Shown here: positions 28,149-35,419 of the stretch, piece after piece
Position numbering within the stretch: the stretch's first letter is position 1
Layout of the letters: each line of letters begins with the position of its first letter
Assembly (NCBI GenBank): GCA_001898165.1
Contig: MKTD01000041.1
Location: 1-64,000, forward strand
Direction: 5' to 3'
DNA: 64,000 bases
From: Bacteroidia bacterium 43-41
Lineage (GTDB): Bacteria > Bacteroidota > Bacteroidia > Bacteroidales > Dysgonomonadaceae
Position numbers and translations under genes: made by a program
The notes under the pieces: model-generated
Told to the model about the DNA's origin: nothing
The model's input: the letters and a program-made list of their open reading frames with translations, nothing else
Databases searched by the model: none

Positions 28149-28670
28149 ATGAACGCTCAGCAATTCCAACTTCAAATCCTGTGCTATTCCGATAAGTTGT
28201 ATCGTATGGCACGGTCGATATTAAAAGACGAAAGCCGTTCGCAGGACGCGTATCAGGATTTGATGATACGGTTGTGGGAAAAGCGTAAACACTTGGAAAT
28301 AATTGAAAACAGGCAAGCGTTTTTACTTACGTCGATGCGAAACCTGTGTATCGATTTACTCCGGAAACAGCAACCAAACGGGGAAATTCCCCTCAATGCG
28401 GAACACCATGCACCCGATCCGCATCAGCTTACGGAACAGACCGATACAATAAACACCATCAGCCGGATGATAGACTTGCTGCCCGAGATGCAACGCGCCA
28501 TTATCCGGATGAAAGATGTGGAGGAAATGGAGGTTGCGGAAATTGCAGAAATTATGTCGATAACAGAGAATGCCGTTACTGTAAATCTGTCGCGGGCCCG
28601 GAAAAAACTCCGCGAAATGATTCTTACTCATCAACAACAGGAGAAAATGCTTTATGAACAATATAGATAA
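28149..28670 (+). CDS. ECF-type RNA polymerase sigma factor
   Basis: A 173-aa sigma-70 family protein. Region 2 is YRMARSILKDESRSQDAYQDLMIRLWEKR and region 4 is the HTH around AEIAEIMSITENAVTVNLSRARKKLRE. There is no region 1 or 3, as in ECF factors. It overlaps the next gene by 17 bp; that gene is a membrane protein of anti-sigma type. The linked DUF4252 gene suggests an envelope-stress regulon. Confidence 0.93.
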   Translation: MNAQQFQLQILCYSDKLYRMARSILKDESRSQDAYQDLMIRLWEKRKHLEIIENRQAFLLTSMRNLCIDLLRKQQPNGEIPLNAEHHAPDPHQLTEQTDTINTISRMIDLLPEMQRAIIRMKDVEEMEVAEIAEIMSITENAVTVNLSRARKKLREMILTHQQQEKMLYEQYR

Positions 28671-29178
28671 CATACTGAATAATTATTTCGAAGGCGTGGC
28701 ATTGCCTGAAGAAGAAAACGCGCTGAAGGATTACTTCCGAAGCGACACTGTTTTGCCTCAACACGAAGTATATAAACCCTTGTTTGCTGGATTCGATAAA
28801 GAAAAACAAATCGTTGCTCCCGTTTTTGAGATTCCGGTTGCAAAGGGCAATAAAAAACCGGCATTGGTCCGAAAATTGTGGATCACAGCAGCAGGTGCGG
28901 CAGCAGTTATTCTTTTGGCTCTTACTCTGTTTCCGTACAAAAACAAGGTCGGAACGCCATCCGATGACTTTATGGTTTTCATAAACGGAAAAGAGATAAC
29001 CAACCCGCAAAAAGCACAACAATACGCCGATAAAATGTTTATGCAAGCCAACGAAATTATCCGCACCAGCTATGAACCTTTTATTGAAGCCAAAGCCATA
29101 CAAACGAAAATGGATGCCGATAAGATCTTTAACGATTTATCGCAGAAAATCAATTACATAGAATCAATAAATCAATAA
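28654..29178 (+). CDS. Single-pass membrane protein, probable anti-sigma factor
   Basis: A 174-aa protein. The cytoplasmic N-terminal ~75 residues (NNIDNILNNYFEGVALPEEENALKDYF) resemble the zinc-free anti-sigma domains next to Bacteroidetes ECF genes. A transmembrane segment follows at about residues 76-92 (LWITAAGAAAVILLALTLF), then a periplasmic tail that includes KAQQYADKMFMQANEIIR. The overlap with the sigma gene supports function as its regulator. No direct family match can be claimed. Confidence 0.72.
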   Translation: MNNIDNILNNYFEGVALPEEENALKDYFRSDTVLPQHEVYKPLFAGFDKEKQIVAPVFEIPVAKGNKKPALVRKLWITAAGAAAVILLALTLFPYKNKVGTPSDDFMVFINGKEITNPQKAQQYADKMFMQANEIIRTSYEPFIEAKAIQTKMDADKIFNDLSQKINYIESINQ

Positions 29179-29195
29179 CTTAAAACCCCGAAAAG

Positions 29196-29636
29196 ATGAA
29201 AAAAAATTTCTCAATTATGTTTATGACGCTCGCTTTTGCTACTACCCTATCGGCTCAACAACTCGAAAGGTTGTTCGATAAATACATGGAAGATGAGCGT
29301 TTCAATTATGTGTATCAGAAAAAAGCAAGCTCGATGGATAGGCTGAAAGATATGGAAAATTTTGACGTTTTGGCATTAGACAGATCGACAATAAGCCTGG
29401 GACGTCAAATGCTCACGTTGAATTCAGCCGACAAATCGCTGGACGAAAGTTTTACCAGAGAGGTGGAAAATGCGCTCAAAGCTGATAAATATGAACAGGT
29501 TTCGATAGTAAGAAACGGGAAAAACCGCGTGGAAACATATGAGAAAATCAGCGACAAAGCCATAGCTAAAGTCAGTTTCATAAAAAATCCCGGCAATATT
29601 ATGGTCACGTTGAATTTATACGCTCCCAAGAAATAA
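29196..29636 (+). CDS. DUF4252 domain-containing secreted protein
   Basis: A 146-aa protein with a signal peptide (MKKNFSIMFMTLAFATTLSAQ). The mature part starts QLERLFDKYMEDERFNYVYQ, typical of DUF4252, and carries VRNGKNRVETYEKISDKAIAKVSFI near the end. DUF4252 genes usually follow ECF sigma/anti-sigma pairs in Bacteroidetes, as here. Function unknown; probably envelope-located. Confidence 0.85.
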   Translation: MKKNFSIMFMTLAFATTLSAQQLERLFDKYMEDERFNYVYQKKASSMDRLKDMENFDVLALDRSTISLGRQMLTLNSADKSLDESFTREVENALKADKYEQVSIVRNGKNRVETYEKISDKAIAKVSFIKNPGNIMVTLNLYAPKK

Positions 29637-29641
29637 GATTC

Positions 29642-29672
29642 ATTGTCTTGTTTCCGTTTTTTATTACTTTTG
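29642..29672 (+). promoter_or_regulatory. Promoter for the radical SAM gene, ATTG-N19-TACTTTTG
   Basis: TACTTTTG (29665-29672) is a perfect -7 box and ATTG (29642-29645) a partial -33. The ATG at 29677 is only 4 bp after the -7 box, so the transcript would have almost no leader. Confidence 0.5.
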
Positions 29673-29676
29673 CGTA

Positions 29677-30612
29677 ATGAAAGAACAAAAGCCATACCGC
29701 GATTTTTCTGAGTTTCTCTCCCTGCATTTTCCGTTTAAAGTACAGAAAATCTCCATCAACGCCGGCTTTACATGTCCCAACAGAGACGGGAGCAAGGGCC
29801 GCGGCGGATGCACTTATTGCAACAACCAAAGTTTTAGTCCGGGATATGGAAAACCGGTAAAAACCATATCGGAACAGTTGGCAGACGGTATTGTTTTTTT
29901 TTCGCACAAATATCCTGAGATGAAATACCTGGCCTATTTTCAATCGTACACCAATACGTACGATAGTGTGGAAAAACTTATCGCGATGTACGAAGAAGCG
30001 CTTGCCTACCCCGGTGTAGCCGGTTTGGTTGTAAGTACCCGCCCCGATTGTATGTCTGACGAATTGTTGGATTATTTTGAGAAATTGAACAGGAAAACGT
30101 TCGTTTTAATCGAATATGGCGTAGAGAGCACGTTAAACAAGACATTAGAACGCGTAAACCGCCAACACACCTGGGAAGAATCGAAGGAAGCCATTATAAA
30201 AACGACCGAAAGAGGCATTCCCGTGGGGGCGCATCTCATTCTCGGCTTGCCGGGTGAAACACACGATGACATTATAGGACATGCACAAAAGTTATCCGAG
30301 CTTCCACTTACTACCGTCAAAATTCATCAGTTACAAATTATCAAAGGCACGGCAATGGCAAAGGAATATCGATTACTGCCGGAGTCGTTTCACATTTTTG
30401 AACTCGAAGAGTACGTTGATTTGTGTGTAGATTTTTCTGAGCGGCTGAACCCCGGTTTTTACATCGAACGGTTTGCCTCACAATCGCCTTCGTCGCTTCT
30501 TATCGCTCCCGACTGGGGAGTGAAAAATTATGAACTGACGGAAAAAGTGATTAAGCGATTCCGGGAAAGAGAGTCCCGGCAAGGACGGTTGTTTATCCCT
30601 TTCTATGCGTAA
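29677..30612 (+). CDS. TIGR01212 family radical SAM protein
   Basis: A 311-aa protein. The cluster-binding cysteines are in CPNRDGSKGRGGCTYCNNQSF, the spaced Cys pattern of the YhcC/YtqA family, rather than the plain CxxxCxxC. LAYFQSYTNTYDSVEKL and ILGLPGETHDDIIGHA are family signatures. Members are suspected to act on tRNA or other RNA, but the reaction is not settled. It has its own promoter and looks monocistronic. Confidence 0.92.
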   Translation: MKEQKPYRDFSEFLSLHFPFKVQKISINAGFTCPNRDGSKGRGGCTYCNNQSFSPGYGKPVKTISEQLADGIVFFSHKYPEMKYLAYFQSYTNTYDSVEKLIAMYEEALAYPGVAGLVVSTRPDCMSDELLDYFEKLNRKTFVLIEYGVESTLNKTLERVNRQHTWEESKEAIIKTTERGIPVGAHLILGLPGETHDDIIGHAQKLSELPLTTVKIHQLQIIKGTAMAKEYRLLPESFHIFELEEYVDLCVDFSERLNPGFYIERFASQSPSSLLIAPDWGVKNYELTEKVIKRFRERESRQGRLFIPFYA

Positions 30613-30690
30613 TAAAAGTGTTACCTTTTTCCACACTTCAAACGGCGAATGTTATTGTACTTGACTCGAAGAAGAAAAAACAACCTATTA

Positions 30691-30721
30691 GTTGTATTAA
30701 TAGAAAAATATATTATCTTTG
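30691..30721 (+). promoter_or_regulatory. Promoter for the toxin-antitoxin pair, GTTG-N19-TATCTTTG
   Basis: TATCTTTG (30714-30721) is a perfect -7 box and GTTG (30691-30694) a near -33 box. It sits upstream of the ATG at 30738 inside the longer open frame from 30618, supporting the shorter protein. Confidence 0.6.
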
Positions 30722-30737
30722 TCATAAAAATTTATGT

Positions 30738-31289
30738 ATGACATTTGATAACATAACTGAAGATGGTCGCCTCTGGGCGGTTCGGTATGATGGAGAAGTA
30801 GATAATGCCCTCTATATAATACTTGACAGATGGAATGATGTCAGGTGGCTACGGACGTTCTTCAAAAATAATTTTAATGATCTTGTGTCACATTTTAAAA
30901 TAACTGATATAAATCAGGCTATAAATGATACTCTCGATGATGCGGAACGTTTGCAGTACCTGATAATGGATATTTCATCCGAAGCAGACCTTGATGAACT
31001 CTTTCGTCATTTAGAACCCAGTCGCATGAAAGAAGTATTGTTGGGTAAAGAAAAGGCAAAGATTAAAAATAGACGACAACATGCCTCATGGTTAAGAATT
31101 TATGCCATCAAGTTATCACAAGGCATTTATATAATAACGGGGGGTGCTATCAAACTTACTGCCGCCATGCAGGAAAGGCAACATACTCTTGAGGAATTGA
31201 CAAAAATGGAGATGGTCAGAAATTTCCTTTTAGACGAGAGTATAGTTGATAGTGATGGATTTGAGGATTATCTAAGAGAACTAAAATAA
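30738..31289 (+). CDS. Putative toxin of a HigBA-like toxin-antitoxin pair
   Basis: 183 aa from the ATG at 30738. The C-terminal part (HASWLRIYAIKL, GIYIITGGAIKLTAAMQERQHTLEEL) matches the RelE/HigB fold, where these basic strands contact mRNA on the ribosome. The N-terminal ~100 residues (RLWAVRYDGEVDNALYIILDRWNDV, then an acidic helical part) are longer than in classical HigB. The antitoxin-like gene starts 2 bp after its stop, the toxin-first order of HigBA. Activity is inferred only. Confidence 0.62.
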   Translation: MTFDNITEDGRLWAVRYDGEVDNALYIILDRWNDVRWLRTFFKNNFNDLVSHFKITDINQAINDTLDDAERLQYLIMDISSEADLDELFRHLEPSRMKEVLLGKEKAKIKNRRQHASWLRIYAIKLSQGIYIITGGAIKLTAAMQERQHTLEELTKMEMVRNFLLDESIVDSDGFEDYLRELK

Positions 31290-31291
31290 GA

Positions 31292-31603
31292 ATGGATATG
31301 GAAACAACAGTAAACAAAATAAAAGTATATGCTTCAAAAACGCCTTCACGCTGGCGAGAAGAGGCAGAATTCCGTATAGGAAACAAAACATGGTTACGCT
31401 ATTCGCAGACAGTCGCCATGAAGATGTTAGACAGAATGGAAGAACTGGGTTTGACTCAAAAGATGTTAGCTGAAAAAATGGGTTGCAGTCAACAGTATAT
31501 ATCTAAAATATTGAAAGGCAAGGAAAATCTGTCTCTTGAAACTTTATTCAAGATAGAAAAGGTACTGAATTTAAAATTCATAAATGAGCCGGAGTTCGTT
31601 TGA
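31292..31603 (+). CDS. XRE-type helix-turn-helix protein, probable antitoxin
   Basis: A 103-aa protein with a clear HTH at about residues 48-85 (LTQKMLAEKMGCSQQYISKILKGKENLSLETL). The N-terminal ~45 residues (KTPSRWREEAEFRIGNKTWLRYSQ) are the part expected to bind the toxin. It is coupled to the preceding toxin-like gene, so it probably neutralises that protein and represses the promoter at 30691-30721. Confidence 0.75.
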   Translation: MDMETTVNKIKVYASKTPSRWREEAEFRIGNKTWLRYSQTVAMKMLDRMEELGLTQKMLAEKMGCSQQYISKILKGKENLSLETLFKIEKVLNLKFINEPEFV

Positions 31604-31631
31604 TAAACAAATGTGGAATAATTACCGGCAT

Positions 31632-32360
31632 TCACATCTTGAAATTCCACTCGCGTTGGGAATATTTATTCCGGCGCAATATTTCAATAGCCTCTACATC
31701 AGCTGTGGAGAATGAAGTTAAACCGGCAAGGCCGAAACAGGTTATCATCTCATTGGCAAACCTGTTGACAAACTCATCAAAGGGGGGAGTCTCCTTTTGT
31801 TCTTCTTTCAAGAAAGAACTTATATTTTTTACCGGGCTGGGCACCGAAGCGGTTGCTTTTGCCACAAAATTTCTTTTTTCCGGATTGAGTGAACGTTGCA
31901 AATTTTCTAAATTACTCTCATAGAGCAACGTACCGTGATGCAGTACCCTCCCTTTCGACACATGCGAGGCGGTTCCGGAAATCTTGTACCCGCCGGGCAA
32001 CCACAAGTCTTTTCTTTTTCCTATTCCGGCGGGAATATCCAATTGTTGAAGCACATATATCACGGGCAGGAGAAAGTCAGCGCTGAGGGGCGCCTCTTTT
32101 TTATCGGAAATAAAAGAGTAGTTCAGGTTCCCTGAATCGTGATAGACCGCTCCCCCACCCGATAACCGCCGGATAATGCGTATATCGTTTTCGATACAGA
32201 AATCCAGATCCACTTCATTCACCACCGCCTGATTGTAGCCAATGATAATGCTTGTCGTGTTTACGTACAGCAACAAGTACTCTCCCGGCGTGGAAAAAAG
32301 ATACTCTTCCGCAGCCAGGTTAAAAGCCGGTATGGCAGAAGGGGAAAAGATACATTTCAT
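31632..32360 (-). CDS. Lipoate-protein ligase family protein
   Basis: A 242-aa enzyme of the LplA/biotin-ligase fold. RRLSGGGAVYHDSGNLNYSFI is the lipoate/AMP binding signature, and YKISGTASHVSKGRVLHHGTLLYESNLENL holds the catalytic Lys. It overlaps the upstream aldolase gene by 4 bp and is the last gene of the operon that begins with the E2 gene, so its likely partner is that E2 (lipoyl Lys 43). GcvH at 8452 may also be a substrate. The protein lacks the extra C-terminal domain of E. coli LplA. Confidence 0.9.
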   Translation of the reverse strand: MKCIFSPSAIPAFNLAAEEYLFSTPGEYLLLYVNTTSIIIGYNQAVVNEVDLDFCIENDIRIIRRLSGGGAVYHDSGNLNYSFISDKKEAPLSADFLLPVIYVLQQLDIPAGIGKRKDLWLPGGYKISGTASHVSKGRVLHHGTLLYESNLENLQRSLNPEKRNFVAKATASVPSPVKNISSFLKEEQKETPPFDEFVNRFANEMITCFGLAGLTSFSTADVEAIEILRRNKYSQREWNFKM

Positions 32361-33655
32361 TTCACATGAAAGGCAATGCGAAGTTCGTCAATCTCCTTAT
32401 CTCCAATGGGGTTCAACGGCCCGATAACGGAAGCCATCACAAGTGAATTGGCCGAAAATTCGGCAACTTCCAGGTAATCAAACGTGTTAAGTAATTTATC
32501 TCCTGTCACAAAAACGCTGTCGTTTTCAACCATAATCACCCGGTTGTTGTGGAACATACTGGCCACGCTGTCCACATCGTTATAGATCAACCCAAAAGGG
32601 ATTGAAGGCACATCCTGCAGGAAGATCCAACTTTCGGGGATAGTGCGCACATCGAATTTTGTTCCGCTTACCGCATGAGCCATCAGGTTTACCGGCTGTG
32701 TACAGATTATGGAATTGATATGCGGATTGAGCTGATAAATCCGTTGGTGCAACGCTACTGAACGGCTGGGCGTTTTTCCGGCTTCCGCCATTCCGTTTTT
32801 GATTTGTACAATGTCGCCCGGTAAAATATCCCAGCGGGCAACATCGCGGGGCGTAATTAAAAAGTCATCGTCATGCCACCGGACAGACACCGTTCCGTAA
32901 GTTGATATCATCAGGCCCTGATTGCAAGCCCGGCGAATGATATTGACCATTTCAGTACGCAAAGCACGTTCATCGGACGGGTAATCGACATCCATAAAAT
33001 GTGAAATATTTTTCGGGATATGGTTCACATAGCTGGCTACTTGTTTATCGGAAAGATAATTCACTTTTCCGAGTTTTGCTGCGTTTATAATGGTACGACA
33101 ACAAAATTCCAACGTCTCAAATCGCTGGTAGGCATCCATCATATCGGTTCCGCCCAACACCACACCGTGATTTTCCATAATTACCGCCCGATACCGTTTG
33201 TCTTTAAACTCGTTGGCAATTTTTATGCCGAGATCTTCGCTCCCGGGTGTGCCATAAGGTGCAAAACCGATATCGCCACAAACATTATAAGCCTGAGGAA
33301 CAATCTTGGTATCGGGGACGGTGCCGGCGATGCTGAATGCGACCAATGCCGGCGGATGAGCATGAATGATTGAAGTTATCTCAGGCCTTGCTTCGTAGAT
33401 AGCCTTATGAAAAGGGAGTTCCGACGAAGGCTTGTGCGGGCCTATAACCGTTCCGTCCTTTTTCACTTGCATAATATCCTTTGTGGTCAGGTTCCCTTTA
33501 TCCACACCCGACGGTGTGATCCAAATGTCTCCGTTATCATCCCGAATGGAAATATTTCCACCCGAAGTAGTGGTCATTCCGCTTCGGTATATTCTTCCGA
33601 TGATCACATTGATTTGTTCCACCGGATGCATTAATTGAGTGTCTAATTGTTTCAT
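32357..33655 (-). CDS. Class II aldolase/adducin family protein with two domains, the second degenerate
   Basis: 432 aa made of two class II aldolase domains. Domain 1 (~10-205) has SGGNISIR, the zinc His pair in HAHPPAL and the third His in ENHGVVLGG. Domain 2 (~230-420) keeps the fold (STYGTVSVRWHDDDFLITPRDVARW) but has CTQPVNLMAH where the HxHP metal site should be, so it is probably structural. Substrate is a sugar phosphate, possibly L-rhamnulose-1-P, L-fuculose-1-P or a related ketose. It lies between the Zn-dehydrogenase and the lipoate ligase. Confidence 0.85.
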   Translation of the reverse strand: MKQLDTQLMHPVEQINVIIGRIYRSGMTTTSGGNISIRDDNGDIWITPSGVDKGNLTTKDIMQVKKDGTVIGPHKPSSELPFHKAIYEARPEITSIIHAHPPALVAFSIAGTVPDTKIVPQAYNVCGDIGFAPYGTPGSEDLGIKIANEFKDKRYRAVIMENHGVVLGGTDMMDAYQRFETLEFCCRTIINAAKLGKVNYLSDKQVASYVNHIPKNISHFMDVDYPSDERALRTEMVNIIRRACNQGLMISTYGTVSVRWHDDDFLITPRDVARWDILPGDIVQIKNGMAEAGKTPSRSVALHQRIYQLNPHINSIICTQPVNLMAHAVSGTKFDVRTIPESWIFLQDVPSIPFGLIYNDVDSVASMFHNNRVIMVENDSVFVTGDKLLNTFDYLEVAEFSANSLVMASVIGPLNPIGDKEIDELRIAFHVK

Positions 33656-33663
33656 ATATTTTG

Positions 33664-33691
33664 AGTCACGCGTTACGGGTTGTAGGATGGT
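33664..33691. repeat. Short run of degenerate heptanucleotide repeats at the dehydrogenase C-terminus
   Basis: GAGTCAC, GCGTTAC, GGGTTGT and AGGATGG follow each other without a gap (plus strand). They resemble the heptads within the E2 gene at 43371-43475. They cover the last codons (TTRNA) and stop of the alcohol dehydrogenase gene, so the very end of that protein may come from repeat sequence. Only four units, so this could be chance. Confidence 0.35.
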
Positions 33692-34949
33692 TAGACAATA
33701 GATAGGCCTCCGCTTCCACGCTCCACAAACCGTTGTGCCGATCGCAGATTTCAGCCAATTCTTTAAAGAATCCGTCCGTTTCGCCTAATTTTACAAAATC
33801 GGAAATGGGAGTAAGCGGCATCTCCATATGTGTATAGATTAATTTTTTACCTCCGGGGATATGGGGCAGGTTGTTCGTGGCATCGGCAACAGCGTTCAAC
33901 CCTCCGATGTGGGTAACCAATCCGGCAGGATCCAACCCTTTGCTCATGATATCCAAAGCTTCCACCATATCACTGTTATTACCTCCACTGGTACCAACAA
34001 TATGTGTATAAGCGTAATGGACATTATAGAAATTCAACATGGCACTGAAATTCGGATTGTCCGGGCCTGCAAAGAAATTCAGACAACCGTCGAAAGCCAG
34101 GATAGCATCACCTTGCTCTACAACAGGCCTTACAGGCGCAAATACAAAAACGTCATCAAAACCTGCTCCCCCGCTGATTGCTTTCAGTTCCTCCACCGGG
34201 TTCTCCATCTTTCCGGTATTGATATACCTCAAATCTATTCCGCGTGAGGCTGCAAATTCAACCGTATAAATGGATGCAGCACGGTTGAGCCGCGACTGAT
34301 CGATATCCGTAACCACGAGCAGGGACGGTTTTACTTCTTCGCGGCGAAGTACAAAATTGATTGCGGCAAGCCCCATTGGCCCTACTCCGGCAAGAATAGC
34401 CATCTTGCCGCCATCCACAATCTCCATTTTGTGCTCATAACTTCCGGGCCTGGTGTGATAATTGGCATGCATGGCTCCAATAACGCACGAAAGCGGTTCT
34501 GCCAGCGATGCCGGATAATACCCTTCTCCACGGTAAGCCAACAGACAATCCTGTTCCATCACTTCATTCGGAATAACCACATAGGTTGCATCGCCTCCAA
34601 TATAAGGGTAACTGTAGCCGGGAGCGCTCAGGACACCTATGGGTCCGTTTTCGTAATACAAAGCCGGCTGAATGGAGAATTTATCGCCTGGCTTGAATTT
34701 ATGCGCCCACTTACTGCCCACTTCCAGCAACTCACCGGCAAATTCATGACCGATGATTATGGGATTTTCAGCTACATTATCGGGGATCCGTTTATGTTCC
34801 GCTCCTTGTGAGGATGCCTTGTAAGACGACATACACAACGAATCTGAAACTACTTTTGCAAGTATTTCGTCGTTTTTAATGGCTGGTAATTCAAACTCTT
34901 CCAGCCTGAGGTCTTTTTTGCCGTACAAACGGACTGCTCTTGTTTTCAT
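33666..34949 (-). CDS. Zinc-type (MDR) alcohol/polyol dehydrogenase, sorbose-1-phosphate-reductase-like
   Basis: A 427-aa medium-chain dehydrogenase. Zinc-ligand region SLCMSSYKASSQGAEHKR and GHEFAGELLEVG are visible, and MAILAGVGPMGLAAINFVL is the NAD(P) Rossmann loop. VVTDIDQSRL suggests NAD preference. Length and the long linker are like L-sorbose-1-phosphate reductase-type proteins (~410-430 aa). I start at the ATG at 34949, since the longer frame runs into the inverted-repeat element upstream. It probably oxidises or reduces a sugar phosphate or polyol in the rhamnose-linked pathway. Confidence 0.82.
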   Translation of the reverse strand: MKTRAVRLYGKKDLRLEEFELPAIKNDEILAKVVSDSLCMSSYKASSQGAEHKRIPDNVAENPIIIGHEFAGELLEVGSKWAHKFKPGDKFSIQPALYYENGPIGVLSAPGYSYPYIGGDATYVVIPNEVMEQDCLLAYRGEGYYPASLAEPLSCVIGAMHANYHTRPGSYEHKMEIVDGGKMAILAGVGPMGLAAINFVLRREEVKPSLLVVTDIDQSRLNRAASIYTVEFAASRGIDLRYINTGKMENPVEELKAISGGAGFDDVFVFAPVRPVVEQGDAILAFDGCLNFFAGPDNPNFSAMLNFYNVHYAYTHIVGTSGGNNSDMVEALDIMSKGLDPAGLVTHIGGLNAVADATNNLPHIPGGKKLIYTHMEMPLTPISDFVKLGETDGFFKELAEICDRHNGLWSVEAEAYLLSNHPTTRNA

Positions 34950-34962
34950 ATATTTATTTTTA

Positions 34963-35415
34963 GAACCAAGATGCAAGAGTTAAGAATCAAGATCTTGATA
35001 GGGCTTAGTTTATATTATTACGATAAAGTATCCTTGAAACCATTAATCATACGCTGTAATTCTGCTAATTTTTGTTGAAATTGTTCGTACGTTTCATGTT
35101 CAATATATGATAATTTAAAAGATACAAGTAATTCTGTTTCTAATTCATAAGCGGATCCAAGTGACATTTCAAGAAAACGTGCAAAATCCTTATTACTTGA
35201 TTTTGCCGAACCTTCAGCGATATTAGCCGGTATGGATACTACTGCTCTCCGCATTTGGGAGGCCAATCCGAAACACTCAATTTGAGGAAACGTATTGACA
35301 AGTCTATATACATCGACAACAAACTCCATGGATTTGTTCCAGATATCTAATTTCTTAAAATTATGCATTTCAATTTACTTTTATATCTCGTGTCTTTTAT
35401 CTTGCATCTTGGCTC
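34963..35415 (-). mobile_element. Putative IVS-like element: four-helix-bundle gene inside inverted heptad repeats
   Basis: The left end is five GANNCAA-type heptads (34963-34997) and the right end five TTGNNTC-type heptads (35381-35415), i.e. the reverse complement. The outer 16 bases are inverted copies with one mismatch (GARCCAAGATGCAAGA), and 24 of the outer 31 match. They enclose one gene, an IVP/S23-type four-helix-bundle protein. The element fills almost the whole gap between two operon genes: it ends 4 bp from the upstream stop and 13 bp from the downstream start. 23S rRNA intervening sequences have the same plan, but this copy is in an mRNA. Confidence 0.5.
35018..35368 (-). CDS. Four-helix-bundle protein, 23S rRNA intervening-sequence (IVP/S23) type
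   Basis: A 116-aa helical protein. KKLDIWNKSMEFVVDVYRLVNTFP, the SQMRRAVVSIPANIAEGSAKSS signature and FLEMSLGSAYELETEL are the family hallmarks. Relatives are encoded within 23S rRNA intervening sequences and as free-standing genes, and the fold is shared with Avd of diversity-generating retroelements. Here it is the only gene in an inverted-repeat element between the aldolase/SDR and dehydrogenase genes. It is probably not part of the sugar pathway. Function unknown. Confidence 0.9.
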   Translation of the reverse strand: MHNFKKLDIWNKSMEFVVDVYRLVNTFPQIECFGLASQMRRAVVSIPANIAEGSAKSSNKDFARFLEMSLGSAYELETELLVSFKLSYIEHETYEQFQQKLAELQRMINGFKDTLS

Positions 35416-35419
35416 TATT

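Noticed and set aside
30618-30737. N-terminal extension of the toxin gene to 30618
   Set aside because: A good promoter lies within it and the extra residues are low-complexity and unlike the family.
35018-35368. Four-helix-bundle gene as Avd of a diversity-generating retroelement
   Set aside because: No reverse transcriptase, template repeat or variable repeat is nearby.
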